DNA of 64,000 nt from Snodgrassella alvi (GCF_002777425.1 NZ_MDVC01000057.1:1-64000), one strand, 5' to 3'. Shown: positions 1-8,480, counted from the stretch's first letter. Notes: generated by a model not told the origin, from the letters alone. Translations and numbers: made by a program.

Positions 1-487
1 GGGTAATCCTGCCAGCCGGCAAACTGACTGCAATATCAATGCCTAACGCCTCACGATTAAAGTCATCTATCACATTGAAAGTTCTAAACCTGCGTTGATT
101 GCGACTGCTGTCACTCATAAAATCCATTGACCAGCATTCACCTTGTTTACTGGGTGCAGATAGTCTTTCTGGGCATCGTGGAGGAATGCATTTTTTACGC
201 TTTACCCTCAGATTAAGCTTTAATTCACAATACACCCGATACACCCGTTTATGATTCCATTTATAGCCGAGCTTTCTGATACGATTAAAACACTTGGGAA
301 AGCCCCAGCGTAAATGCCTGTCAGTGATAGCACTGAGTACTGACACAATCACCGAGTCATCTGGTAATTTAGGTTGATAATAGTAAGCACAGCGGCTTAA
401 GCCAACAATTGCGCAGCTCATAGCAATAGTAACAGGATGACTTTCTTGTAATTGCACAGCCCAAGCTTTACGTGCCTTGGTAGGCAC
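1..487 (-). CDS. IS3-family transposase OrfB, partial
   Basis: This is the DDE integrase-type transposase of an IS3 element, cut by the left edge; about 162 codons are visible. The frame can start at GTG 487, or be read by -1 frameshifting from orfA. Near the visible end are the catalytic-core signatures CWSMDFMSD (first Asp of the DDE triad) and FNVIDDFNREALG (second Asp region). Upstream is the basic HTH_21-like stretch with WGFPKCFNRIRKLGYKWNHK, typical of IS3 OrfB. The third catalytic residue (Glu) would lie outside the window. The visible part has no stop. Confidence 0.8.
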   Translation of the reverse strand, partial: MPTKARKAWAVQLQESHPVTIAMSCAIVGLSRCAYYYQPKLPDDSVIVSVLSAITDRHLRWGFPKCFNRIRKLGYKWNHKRVYRVYCELKLNLRVKRKKCIPPRCPERLSAPSKQGECWSMDFMSDSSRNQRRFRTFNVIDDFNREALGIDIAVSLPAGRIT

Positions 488-745
488 TATAGCTTTTTTA
501 TGATTTCCTCCTGAAGCTGAGATTTTAAACTGAGCTCGGCAAACATTTGCTTAAGTTTACGGTTTTCAGCTTCCAGCTCCTTTAAACGTTTGATATCGGA
601 GGTTTCCATACCACCGTATTTTTGCCGCCATTTATAAAAAGTCGAGTTGCCGATGCCATATTTACGGCAAAGTTCTTTAACAGGAATACCCGGCTTCAGC
701 TTCTTTTAAAATAGATACGATTTGATGTTCAGTCATTTTTTTCAT
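487..745 (-). pseudogene. IS3-family OrfA (HTH_8-type), frameshifted
   Basis: Begins at ATG 745 with MKKMTEHQIVSILKEAEAG, a typical IS3 OrfA helix-turn-helix start. One extra base in the G run at 689-691 makes the frame end at a TAA (677-679). Removing that base restores IPVKELCRKYGIGNSTFYKW and a leucine-zipper-like region ending at TAG 487-489. The 3' end carries AAAAAAG (493-499), the standard -1 slip site of IS3 elements, and the -1 frame runs into OrfB. The extra base probably makes this copy unable to produce OrfA or the OrfAB fusion, unless it is a sequencing error. Confidence 0.7.
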
Positions 746-817
746 GATTAAATCCTCTGTGGGTTAATAAAGAGAATTTTCTACTTCAGAGCTGTACTAT
801 TTTAGGGGATAGTTACA

Positions 818-1096
818 GATTGGTGGGGGCTAATGAAATGTGACCTTACAGGGAAGGATGTTGGCAATGCAACTAACTTACCTATGTCGGTACCTGTGGT
901 ACGTATTATGGTTCCCGGTATCTATATGTTCCGCTCGATGTATTTTGTACAGCAAAACGATATTATTAATGCCATTAACTGGGTAGCACAAGCTATGCTT
1001 ATCGTTCTTGCTTTGCCATTAGGTTTGGTACTGGCACGAGTATGTAGTGATAAAGGATGGGCATTTAACCAATTACCTGCTGATGAGCAGAAGTAA
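818..1096 (+). pseudogene. Threonine/serine exporter (ThrE/YjjB-like), C-terminal remnant
   Basis: The frame is open from the IS junction; the first ATG is at 833 and the stop at 1096. The roughly 90 residues contain a conserved-looking VVRIMVPGIYMFRSMY segment followed by a long hydrophobic helix (about residues 45-70 from the ATG) and end near LARVCSDKGWAFN. This resembles the last transmembrane part of ThrE/DUF3815-type threonine-serine exporters. The N-terminal part should lie on the far side of the IS. The family call rests on motif recognition only. The short ATG-started product is unlikely to be functional. Confidence 0.55.
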
Positions 1097-1210
1097 TATA
1101 TTTCCTTCTCGCTGCTTTCTGCTTGTTCAATTAATTACTTACGCAGATAGTTAAAAATAAATAATGATAAGTTTAATAGAAAGTTGCTTATATATCTGGA
1201 AATAAAAAAA

Positions 1211-1239
1211 GATATCTAATTACTTAGATATCTTTTTTT
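1211..1239 (-). terminator. Terminator of tRNA-Leu copy 1
   Basis: GATATCTAA-TTAC-TTAGATATC forms a near-perfect hairpin (1211-1232). Read on the minus strand it is followed by a T tract, just 3' of the tRNA. Confidence 0.75.
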
Positions 1240-1247
1240 CGGAATTC

Positions 1248-1334
1248 TGGTGCCCAGGAGAAGACTCGAACTTCCACACCATTGCTGGCACATGGACCTG
1301 AACCATGCGCGTCTACCAATTCCGCCACCTGGGC
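1248..1334 (-). tRNA. tRNA-Leu (anticodon CAG), copy 1
   Basis: The 87-nt gene folds as a class II tRNA: a seven-base acceptor stem GCCCAGG/CCTGGGC, a D arm with GGTAGACGC, the anticodon stem CATGG/CCATG around TTCAGGT (anticodon CAG), a long variable arm, and a T arm with GTTCGAGTC. CCA is encoded (1248-1250). It reads CTG codons. A second, identical copy lies at 2041-2127. Confidence 0.93.
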
Positions 1335-1382
1335 TTATTTGCTACTGCAACTATTAGATTGCTGCGTTCAGCGAATTTGGGC

Positions 1383-1410
1383 ATTATATAGTCTTGGTAC
1401 AGATTGTCAA
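1383..1410 (-). promoter_or_regulatory. Sigma-70 promoter of tRNA-Leu copy 1
   Basis: On the minus strand TTGACA (1410-1405) and TATAAT (1388-1383) are both perfect consensus hexamers with 16 bp between them, about 49 nt upstream of the tRNA 5' end. Confidence 0.8.
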
Positions 1411-1988
1411 TAGCTATGTAGGCATCAATAATAACAGTTATTGATTAACAATGGGATTTTTTACAAAATATGCTGCGTACAGTATCTAAACTGTTCAATT
1501 GACTGCTTATGACATGCAATTTGGTTATTGAATGCATCAAATAATTCTCTGGGTTAATAAAAAATTACCGCAATTTTAGTTGTGATGGCGCACAGGGTGA
1601 TTTGATACTATCAATTAAACTGGCGATACAGATCGTGTTTTATCAGGTATTAATACATTTTATACTGTACAAATTATATGGGAATAATTTAATCGCTATA
1701 TATAAATCTTTTTATATATATTTTTGTCTGTTTGCTTGCTTTGTATCTAATTATAGTTTTACGGCTGCTCTGGAAGACCAATACATAATGTCATACTTTA
1801 TTTTTATCATTTTGGATGGCTGTAAAGACTTGCTATTTAAATATTGCTCAATTAATTTATTCTAGTGAACAACGCGTACATATGCTGGATAAAAATGTAA
1901 TTTACATTTCAATATGTTACCAAATAAATATTTGATATTTAATATTATTTATAGGAAAAATTCCAGATTTAAGGATTTTACTAATATA
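1411..1988. other. AT-rich spacer between the tRNA-Leu copies
   Basis: No convincing gene is present. An 87-codon frame starting at TTG 1602 encodes a low-complexity hydrophobic string rich in Ile, Leu, Phe and Tyr, as expected by chance in AT-rich DNA, and has no family resemblance. Around 1548-1562 the string GGGTTAATAAA resembles the flank of the IS end near 760-770, which may mark an old IS scar. Confidence 0.5.
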
Positions 1989-2002
1989 GGAAATAAAAAA
2001 AA

Positions 2003-2033
2003 AGATATCTAATTACTTAGATATCTTTTTTTC
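2003..2033 (-). terminator. Terminator of tRNA-Leu copy 2
   Basis: Same GATATCTAA/TTAGATATC hairpin and T tract (minus strand) as copy 1. Confidence 0.75.
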
Positions 2034-2040
2034 GGAATTC

Positions 2041-2127
2041 TGGTGCCCAGGAGAAGACTCGAACTTCCACACCATTGCTGGCACATGGACCTGAACCATG
2101 CGCGTCTACCAATTCCGCCACCTGGGC
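2041..2127 (-). tRNA. tRNA-Leu (anticodon CAG), copy 2
   Basis: Identical in sequence to the copy at 1248-1334, including the encoded CCA (2041-2043). It is transcribed away from rnr. Confidence 0.93.
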
Positions 2128-2180
2128 TTTTGCATATATTGCGACTTTCAGTTAAAGTATGTCTTTAACTGAGGAAATGC

Positions 2181-2208
2181 ATTATATATTCTCTAAAGAG
2201 ATTGTCAA
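2181..2208 (-). promoter_or_regulatory. Sigma-70 promoter of tRNA-Leu copy 2
   Basis: Minus-strand TTGACA (2208-2203), a 16-bp spacer and TATAAT (2186-2181) are perfect consensus, as in copy 1. The -35 element lies 7 bp from the rnr start codon, so it overlaps the rnr leader. Confidence 0.8.
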
Positions 2209-2214
2209 TACCCT

Positions 2215-4551
2215 ATGAAAAAAAAATCTGATTTACGCCATCAAGACCCTTATTTAGAACGAGAATTACAACGTTATCTTAATCCCCTACCCAGCCGTGA
2301 ATGGATTATTGCCATTTTGGAAAAAATTGGCATTCCAGTCAAAATGACTGAGCTGGCACAAAAACTCAATATTACTGCCGAAGAAACAGCTTTTTTTGAA
2401 CGTCGTTTAAACGCCATGGCACGTGATGGGCAGATTTTGATTAATCGCCGTGGTGCTGTTTGTATAGCCAATAAGCTGGCACTGGTTAAGTGTCGTATTG
2501 AAGTACACAAGGATGATTTTGGCTTTGCCGTACCGCTGAATCCGGCGGATGGCAGCGATTTTGTGCTTTATACCCGGCAGATGCGTGGGTTGATGAATGG
2601 AGATATTGTCACAGTACGACCAGCGGGTACCGATCGGCGCGGCCGGCGTGAAGGTCAGGTTCTGGATGTGATTGAACGCGCCAATCAGGATGTGGTTGGC
2701 CGGCTGACTATTGAACATGGTGTGGCCATGCTGGTTCCTGAGGACAAGCGCCTGGGCGCAAGTATTGTGTTACAGCCGGATTCGCTTGGTAAAGCCAAAG
2801 CCGGACAGGTTATGGTGGCCAGAATTGAGTCATATCCGAATGCAACACAGGCAGCCGTTGCGCGTGTTACTGAAATTTTGGGTGATTATGCTGACAGTGG
2901 TATGGAAATTGAAATCGCTGTACGCAAGCATCATTTATCTTATCAGTTTAGCCATGATTGTTTAGCTCAGGCCGCTAAAATACCTGATCATGTTAAGGCT
3001 GCTGAGCGTAAAAACCGGGTAGATTTGCGTGAACTACCGCTGATTACCATTGATGGTGAAACTGCTCGTGATTTTGACGATGCGGTATATGCGGAAAAAA
3101 TTGGCCGTAATTATCGTCTGGTGGTAGCCATTGCTGATGTTAGCCATTACGTTTATCCCGATGATGCTATTGATAAGGATGCACAGGAACGTGCTACGAG
3201 TGTGTATTTTCCGCGTCGGGTAATTCCGATGCTGCCAGAAAATCTTTCTAATGGCATCTGCTCGCTTAATCCAAACGTAGAGCGCTTGTGTCTGGTATGC
3301 GATATGGTGATTACTTATGCCGGTAATATTAAAAGCTATGAGTTTTATCCGGCTGTAATGCGTTCCCATGCACGACTTACTTATACGCAGGCATGGGACT
3401 GGATTAGTAATGACCAGTTTGATGACCCGATGAAAACGCATGTGCTTAGTCTGTACCAGCTGTATCAGATTTTACTGAAAAAACGCCTGCAACGTGGTGC
3501 TGTAGAATTTGAAAGCATAGAAACACAGATGATATTTAATCAGCAGGGCAAAATTGAGCGTATTGTGCCAGTTGAACGTAATGAGGCTCATCGCCTGATT
3601 GAGGAATGTATGCTGGCAGCCAATGTTTGCGCTGCAGAGTTTCTCAAGCACCACAAGCACCCTGTTCTATACCGCAATCATGCTGGCCCTACCAGTGAAC
3701 GTTTAGGTACTTTGCGTGAGCAGCTGGCTTTGCTTGGCTTGCAATTGAATGGTGGTATCAATCCTACGCCAAAGGACTATGCGGAGCTAAGCGAAAAAAT
3801 TAAAGACCGCCCAGATCGTAATGTAATTGGCGTGATGTTGCTGCGCTCTATGCAGCAGGCAGTATATGAACCACAGAATATAGGTCATTTTGGTTTGGCC
3901 TATCCGGCATATACTCACTTTACTTCTCCGATTCGGCGTTATCCCGACCTGACGGTACATCGTGCCATTAAGGCAATTTTACAGCACAGGCAATACCAGC
4001 CAAAATCGTGGACTGAGTTAGGCGTACATTGCTCGCTGGCGGAGCGTAAAGCTGATAATGCCAGCCGTGATGTTGAAAACTGGCTGAAAACCTACTATAT
4101 GCAAGACAAGATTGGTGAAGTGTTTTCCGGTACGATTTCGGGTATGGCAAACTTCGGCCTGTTTGTTACTTTAGATAATGTTTACATTGATGGTATGATT
4201 CACATCAGTGATCTGGGCGAAGATTATTTCAATTTCCATCCTGAACTGATGGCAATTATTGGCGAACGCAGTGGTATTAGCTTTAAGCTTGGTGACAAGG
4301 TAATGGTGAAAGTAGCCCGCGCTGATCTGGATACCAGCCGGATCGATTTGGTACTGATTAGCACCAGTAGTGGCAAGCGGCGTCAGAAAAACAATGCACA
4401 GAAAATTCAGAAACAGCTTAAAGCTACTGCTAAAAAACCGCGCAAGGTTGCCAATACCAAGCAAAAAGATGCTAGAACTAAAACAGCAACAGGCCAGAAT
4501 TCCCGTTCAGCCCGTACTCGCAGTAAGTCGTCAGGCCGCAAAAAATCCTGA
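2215..4551 (+). CDS. rnr: Ribonuclease R
   Basis: This 3'-5' exoribonuclease degrades structured RNA and helps in rRNA and mRNA quality control. In its 778 residues there is an N-terminal winged-helix region (about 25-85), cold-shock-like OB domains (about 90-230), the RNB catalytic domain with metal-binding DGETARDFDDA (280-290), an S1 domain (about 638-712, GTISGMANFGLFVTL) and a Lys/Arg-rich tail after about 723, all as in RNase R rather than RNase II. The length is normal. The leader has no clear Shine-Dalgarno and overlaps the divergent tRNA-Leu promoter. A hairpin terminator follows at 4637-4671. Confidence 0.97.
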   Translation: MKKKSDLRHQDPYLERELQRYLNPLPSREWIIAILEKIGIPVKMTELAQKLNITAEETAFFERRLNAMARDGQILINRRGAVCIANKLALVKCRIEVHKDDFGFAVPLNPADGSDFVLYTRQMRGLMNGDIVTVRPAGTDRRGRREGQVLDVIERANQDVVGRLTIEHGVAMLVPEDKRLGASIVLQPDSLGKAKAGQVMVARIESYPNATQAAVARVTEILGDYADSGMEIEIAVRKHHLSYQFSHDCLAQAAKIPDHVKAAERKNRVDLRELPLITIDGETARDFDDAVYAEKIGRNYRLVVAIADVSHYVYPDDAIDKDAQERATSVYFPRRVIPMLPENLSNGICSLNPNVERLCLVCDMVITYAGNIKSYEFYPAVMRSHARLTYTQAWDWISNDQFDDPMKTHVLSLYQLYQILLKKRLQRGAVEFESIETQMIFNQQGKIERIVPVERNEAHRLIEECMLAANVCAAEFLKHHKHPVLYRNHAGPTSERLGTLREQLALLGLQLNGGINPTPKDYAELSEKIKDRPDRNVIGVMLLRSMQQAVYEPQNIGHFGLAYPAYTHFTSPIRRYPDLTVHRAIKAILQHRQYQPKSWTELGVHCSLAERKADNASRDVENWLKTYYMQDKIGEVFSGTISGMANFGLFVTLDNVYIDGMIHISDLGEDYFNFHPELMAIIGERSGISFKLGDKVMVKVARADLDTSRIDLVLISTSSGKRRQKNNAQKIQKQLKATAKKPRKVANTKQKDARTKTATGQNSRSARTRSKSSGRKKS

Positions 4552-4636
4552 TTTTTGTCGGATTGGTACTAATTAAGTTGTTAGCTTAAGACAAAATATT
4601 TGTCTGCTTTCCAGCAAGTTGGTATGCAGTAAATAA

Positions 4637-4671
4637 TAAAGCCTTTATTATTTGGCCTATAAAGGCTTTTA
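4637..4671 (+). terminator. Terminator after rnr
   Basis: AAAGCCTTTAT and ATAAAGGCTTTT pair around a short loop, followed by a T-rich stretch. Confidence 0.7.
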
Positions 4672-5033
4672 TTAGCTACTTTCTCAGTGACAGCTTTAAC
4701 CTGTATTCTTAAAATTTTTTTGTAATTCATGCTCAATGTTACAACAATTGTATGATAGGTTTTTATAAATATTCAGGTTTGCTTATTTTTCTGGAAAAAT
4801 AATATTAAAGGAATTGGGAACCACTTGTATTTTTATTGAGTTATGAATGTTTTTAGGATTTAAGCAGATATGTGTATTGTGCTCTTGCATTACATTATTT
4901 CGTATTAACACTGTATCTTAAAGTGCATACTTGTATTGGTTTTAATTATTTATTTTTCCTATTTTCTTACCGTGCCAGGTTTATTAAGTAGTAATGGTTT
5001 TATTGATTGGTTATTGCCACGGATATCACGAAA
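4672..5033. other. AT-rich intergenic region between rnr and rplY
   Basis: No open frame of note, RNA gene or repeat was recognised between the rnr terminator and the rplY terminator. Confidence 0.5.
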
Positions 5034-5035
5034 TA

Positions 5036-5074
5036 AAAAAACTGAAGCCTGTAATAACAGACTTCAGTTTTTAT
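5036..5074 (-). terminator. Bidirectional terminator at the rplY 3' end
   Basis: AAAACTGAAG and CTTCAGTTTT form a stem with A/T tracts on both sides, about 65 bp past the rplY stop. Confidence 0.7.
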
Positions 5075-5137
5075 TGGGTATTTATCTGTAATAGGTTAAA
5101 TACTTTTCAAATATAGGCTGTATTCAAGCTTTACAGC

Positions 5138-5710
5138 TTATTTGTTTTTACCGGTAGCAGAAGCGATAGCCAGATTTTCGTTACGATTCAAGGCAACGCT
5201 GGTAACGCCTTCTGGGAATACCAGATCAGACAGGTGACGGATTTCACCGGCACGGATGGTAGCAACATCCAGCTCCAGTACAGCCGGAACGTTTTTCGGC
5301 AAGGCATTCACTTCTACGCTGGTAGCCAACAGGGACACACGACCACTCTGCAATTTTTCCGCTGGAGAAATAGCTGCATTCAACAGGTGCAATGGAACGC
5401 GAATGTTGATGGCTTTATTTGCATCAACAGCCTGAAAATCAATATGCTGTACCTGCTGTTTAAACGGGTGCATCTGGAAATCACGTACAATAACGTCGTA
5501 AGCTTTACCATTAACATCCAGCTTGATGATAGCAGTATGGAAAGATTCTTTTTCCAGTGCATACCATAAGGTACGATGATCTACAGTAATAGCTACTGGC
5601 TCGGTACCTTCGCCGTACAATACAGCCGGTACTTTGCCTTCGCGACGCAGGCGGCGGCTCGCACCAGTGCCCTGAGCTTCACGGATTTCTGCTTTAATTT
5701 CGTAAGACAT
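5138..5710 (-). CDS. rplY: 50S ribosomal protein L25 (Ctc-type, long form)
   Basis: This protein binds 5S rRNA in the large subunit. The 190-residue form has the N-terminal L25 domain (about 1-95, beginning [20 protein letters not shown]) and the C-terminal TL5/Ctc domain (about 100-190, with VPLHLLN and VPAVLELDV). I chose ATG 5710 because GGAG lies 5 nt upstream and the residues after it match L25 starts; an in-frame ATG at 5737 would add nine residues unlike the family. It lies downstream of prs in the same direction, the usual Neisseria order. Confidence 0.95.
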   Translation of the reverse strand: MSYEIKAEIREAQGTGASRRLRREGKVPAVLYGEGTEPVAITVDHRTLWYALEKESFHTAIIKLDVNGKAYDVIVRDFQMHPFKQQVQHIDFQAVDANKAINIRVPLHLLNAAISPAEKLQSGRVSLLATSVEVNALPKNVPAVLELDVATIRAGEIRHLSDLVFPEGVTSVALNRNENLAIASATGKNK

Positions 5711-5770
5711 AACTACTCCAAGGTTAAATGCCATCATCGGCCGCGACCAGCTTAAGATGGCTTGGGGGTA

Positions 5771-6757
5771 TTAAGGGAGAAACATTGCTCCCGGGATGGC
5801 CACATCCTCATTAAAGAGATATGACACAGATTCTTCGTTGCTGATACGGCGTACAGTTTCTGCGAGTAAGCCGGAAATGCTTACCTGACGGATACGTTCA
5901 CATTTCTGTGCAGCTTCTGATAATGGAATGGTATCAGTTACTACTACCTGATCGATTTCTGATGAGGCAATACGTTCGATTGCTGCGCCGGAAAATACCG
6001 GATGCGTGGCATAGGCCAGTACGCGTTCTGCACCACGCTCTTTTAGTGCTGATGCAGCTTTACACAGGGTATTGGCGGTATCAATCATGTCGTCAATAAT
6101 CAGACAGGTACGATTCTGGACTTCGCCAATAATGTTCATCACTTCGGCCACATTGGCTTTTGGCCGGCGTTTATCAATAATGGCTAAATCAGTACCCAGC
6201 GTTTTGGCCACAGCACGGGCGCGTACTACACCACCGATATCAGGGCTGACTACGGTCAGATTGTCAATGCGCTGCTTTTCAATGTCGTGCACCAGAATGG
6301 GGGTGGCATAGATATTGTCAACCGGAATATCAAAAAAGCCCTGAATCTGGTCGGCATGCAAGTCAACCGTGAGTACACGGTCAATACCGGCAGAATACAG
6401 CATATTGGCTACCAGCTTGGCGGAAATCGGCACCCGAACTGAGCGCGGACGGCGATCTTGGCGTGCATAACCGAAATAAGGTATGGCAGCGGTAATCCGG
6501 CCGGCAGAAGCACGTTTGAGCGCGTCGGCCATGGTGAGGATTTCCATTAAATTATCATTGGTTGGTGCGCAGGTAGGCTGTACGATAAATACATCGCGAC
6601 CACGTACATTTTCCAGTAATTCAATTGCGATTTCGCCGTCTGAGAATTTTCCTACTGAGGCTCGTCCCAGAGAAATATCCAAATGTCTGGCTACGTTATT
6701 AGCCAGCTCTGGGTTTGCATTGCCGGTAAACACCATCAAACTGTCGTATGCTGCCAT
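5771..6757 (-). CDS. prs: Ribose-phosphate pyrophosphokinase
   Basis: The enzyme makes PRPP from ribose 5-phosphate and ATP for purine, pyrimidine, histidine, tryptophan and NAD synthesis. Starting at ATG 6757 ([19 protein letters not shown]) it has 328 residues. Visible signatures are the ATP-site region around 95-103 (FGYARQDRR), [11 protein letters not shown] (132-142), the flexible loop KRRPK (196-200) and the PRPP-binding loop [11 protein letters not shown] (220-230). An upstream in-frame ATG at 6817 would add 20 residues not typical of the family. It is probably cotranscribed with rplY, 60 bp downstream. Confidence 0.96.
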   Translation of the reverse strand: MAAYDSLMVFTGNANPELANNVARHLDISLGRASVGKFSDGEIAIELLENVRGRDVFIVQPTCAPTNDNLMEILTMADALKRASAGRITAAIPYFGYARQDRRPRSVRVPISAKLVANMLYSAGIDRVLTVDLHADQIQGFFDIPVDNIYATPILVHDIEKQRIDNLTVVSPDIGGVVRARAVAKTLGTDLAIIDKRRPKANVAEVMNIIGEVQNRTCLIIDDMIDTANTLCKAASALKERGAERVLAYATHPVFSGAAIERIASSEIDQVVVTDTIPLSEAAQKCERIRQVSISGLLAETVRRISNEESVSYLFNEDVAIPGAMFLP

Positions 6758-7295
6758 TTCTGTTGTACCTGAGTCCTGTTTAGGTTTGGTTTGGTTTGTA
6801 TGAGGTAGATTAAACATTTAATCCAAGGCTTTCATATCACCACTGACGCTGGTGTATCTGTCATTTAAACAAGTGGGGAATATTAACCGGACAAAGTAGT
6901 TTTACTCTTCTTTCTCTCAGTCTTTATTCATTTACGCTACTTTTAAATTCAAAAGCAATGACCACCGCTTTGAAAAAGATTTTCCAGTGTGCACTGGTTA
7001 GCTACAAGTATCAGGGCTGAAACAGATTTAATCAATGAATTTTGCTGATACCTGATAGCAGCATGGCAAAATAGTAACACTATTTTATTACTACGATTGA
7101 ATCTGTATTGTGTTTTCAACCCCTCAACTGGTTTGCTTAGCACAAAAGTGAAAGCTGTTTATACATACTGTAACATCATTATGCCTGTGTGAAATCCAGT
7201 ATACTGGTTTTCAATCCATCAGGCTGAACCGGTAAATTATATCACTTCTATCGATTTACACGTGCTCTTACGTAACAATTTGTCATTTACACATT
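6758..7295. other. Upstream region of prs
   Basis: No supported gene. A 64-codon minus-strand frame at 6949-7143 shows no family features or good ribosome binding site. The prs promoter should lie here but no consensus pair stood out. Confidence 0.5.
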
Positions 7296-7329
7296 AAATA
7301 AGCGTGTAAGTAAACTTACACGCTTATTT
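7296..7329 (-). terminator. Palindrome after the tRNA-Gln cluster
   Basis: AAATAAGCGTGTAAGT pairs perfectly with ACTTACACGCTTATTT around a 2-nt loop. It lies immediately 3' of the leftward tRNA-Gln genes and is probably their terminator, although the T run is inside the stem. Confidence 0.65.
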
Positions 7330-7333
7330 GAAT

Positions 7334-7409
7334 TGGCTGGGGAGGTAGGATTCGAACCTACGCATACCGGAATCAGAATCCGGGGTCTTAACCACTTGAC
7401 GACTCCCCA
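7334..7409 (-). tRNA. tRNA-Gln (anticodon CTG)
   Basis: A 76-nt cloverleaf with acceptor TGGGGAG/CTCCCCA, anticodon stem CCGGA/TCCGG around TTCTGAT, T arm GGTTCGAATCC and encoded CCA. It reads CAG codons. It differs from the two neighbouring Gln genes mainly in the anticodon arm. Confidence 0.93.
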
Positions 7410-7439
7410 AAAGGGTTTACTGCTTAACTGCTCAATATG

Positions 7440-7515
7440 TGGCTGGGGAGGTAGGATTCGAACCTACGCATACTGGGATCAAAACCCAGTGTCTTAACCA
7501 CTTGACGACTCCCCA
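7440..7515 (-). tRNA. tRNA-Gln (anticodon TTG), copy 1
   Basis: A 76-nt cloverleaf with anticodon stem CTGGG/CCCAG around TTTTGAT and encoded CCA. Its sequence is identical to the next gene at 7537-7612. Confidence 0.93.
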
Positions 7516-7536
7516 ATGCTTTTTGTATTAAGCAAT

Positions 7537-7612
7537 TGGCTGGGGAGGTAGGATTCGAACCTACGCATACTGGGATCAAAACCCAGTGTCTTAACCACTT
7601 GACGACTCCCCA
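7537..7612 (-). tRNA. tRNA-Gln (anticodon TTG), copy 2
   Basis: Identical to 7440-7515. It lies 10 bp past the ispE stop, so the three tRNAs are probably transcribed with ispE or from a promoter inside it. Confidence 0.93.
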
Positions 7613-7622
7613 ACAACACACA

Positions 7623-8474
7623 TCATTGATAAAACGGATGCCTCGGTATCGAAGCAACACAATACGCCTGATGCGCGTGAGAAACTTTATTGTAAACAGC
7701 TTGTGCGGCACTCTCAGAATCAAATGACAAAAATACGCATGCACCAGAACCACTCATCATTGGTGAACCGTATTCAGCCAAAACATCAAATGCTGCCTTT
7801 ACCACTGGATACTCAGCAAAAACAACGCTCTGCATATCATTGCGCCAGTGCTGTCCTGCTTGAAAGTCTGGCATTATGCGTGGCTTGGAATCTCGTGTCA
7901 AGTCTTTATGTGCAAATATTTTCGGCGTACTAACGTGCACGGGCGGCTTGATAATCACATACCATTGTTTTGGCAGGAATATAGGACTTAAATCCTCACC
8001 AATACCACGAGCGAATGCACTTTGGCCAAAAATAAAAAATGGCACATCTGCGCCCAGTTGTACCCCCAGCTGCAATAGTTGTGTCTTATTTAGGTTAAGC
8101 TGCCATAAGCGATTGAGTGCAATTAACACTACTGCTGCATCTGCACTGCCCCCTCCTAGTCCGCCACCGATGGGAATCTGTTTGTCCAGCCAGATGTCCA
8201 CACCCTGCTGTATCCCTGTATGACTGCGTAGTAACTGTGCTGCACGTACGCACAAATCCTGCTCCGCCATGATGCCGGCAACTGGTGTATTCAGTGTTAT
8301 GGCGCCATTACTGTTTACTCTGAGCCAGATTTGGTCATACAACGCGATCAGGGTAAAGATGCTTTCGAGTAAATGATAGCCATCAGCACGCCGGCCGACG
8401 ATGCGCAGATCAAGATTCAGCTTGGCTGGTGCCAGAAAGTGGTGAGCATCGGCTGGTGGATATAAATTATTCAT
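7623..8474 (-). CDS. ispE: 4-diphosphocytidyl-2-C-methyl-D-erythritol kinase
   Basis: This enzyme phosphorylates CDP-ME in the non-mevalonate (MEP) isoprenoid pathway. The 283-residue GHMP kinase has the N-terminal PAKLNLDL motif (16-23, catalytic Lys), the glycine-rich ATP loop PIGGGLGGGSADAA (101-114) and the C-terminal MMSGSGACVF motif near 240. The length is normal. It starts 6 bp after the lolB stop, so the two form an operon, and the tRNA-Gln genes follow. Confidence 0.96.
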   Translation of the reverse strand: MNNLYPPADAHHFLAPAKLNLDLRIVGRRADGYHLLESIFTLIALYDQIWLRVNSNGAITLNTPVAGIMAEQDLCVRAAQLLRSHTGIQQGVDIWLDKQIPIGGGLGGGSADAAVVLIALNRLWQLNLNKTQLLQLGVQLGADVPFFIFGQSAFARGIGEDLSPIFLPKQWYVIIKPPVHVSTPKIFAHKDLTRDSKPRIMPDFQAGQHWRNDMQSVVFAEYPVVKAAFDVLAEYGSPMMSGSGACVFLSFDSESAAQAVYNKVSHAHQAYCVASIPRHPFYQ

Positions 8475-8480
8475 ATTCTG

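Larger units (their letters stand above)
1..817 (-). mobile_element. IS3-family insertion sequence, one end (partial)
   Basis: The segment holds orfA- and orfB-like frames read leftwards. The outer end lies near 817, where the minus strand begins TGTAACTATCCCC, which fits the TG...CA ends of IS3 elements. The other end lies beyond the left edge of the window, so the element length and target duplication cannot be seen. The element appears to sit inside a gene, because the open frame just to its right encodes only the C-terminal part of a membrane protein. Confidence 0.8.
1198..1334 (-). repeat. Duplicated tRNA-Leu unit, copy 1
   Basis: The sequence from GGAAAT at 1198 through the tRNA-Leu gene matches 1989-2127 base for base, apart from the length of an A run (7 versus 9). 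It includes the terminator hairpin and the whole tRNA. Beyond the tRNA 5' end the copies diverge, but both keep the same promoter elements. Confidence 0.9.
1989..2127 (-). repeat. Duplicated tRNA-Leu unit, copy 2
   Basis: Second copy of the terminator plus tRNA unit at 1198-1334, in direct orientation with about 650 bp between the copies. Confidence 0.9.

Noticed and set aside
1602-1865. 87-codon frame with a TTG start between the tRNA-Leu copies
   Set aside because: Hydrophobic low-complexity translation in AT-rich DNA, no good ribosome binding site and no family.
6949-7143. 64-codon minus-strand frame upstream of prs
   Set aside because: No ribosome binding site or recognisable domain; it lies in the promoter region.
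7424-7753. Long frame across the tRNA-Gln genes
   Set aside because: It is read through three tRNA genes and the 3' end of ispE, so it is a chance frame.
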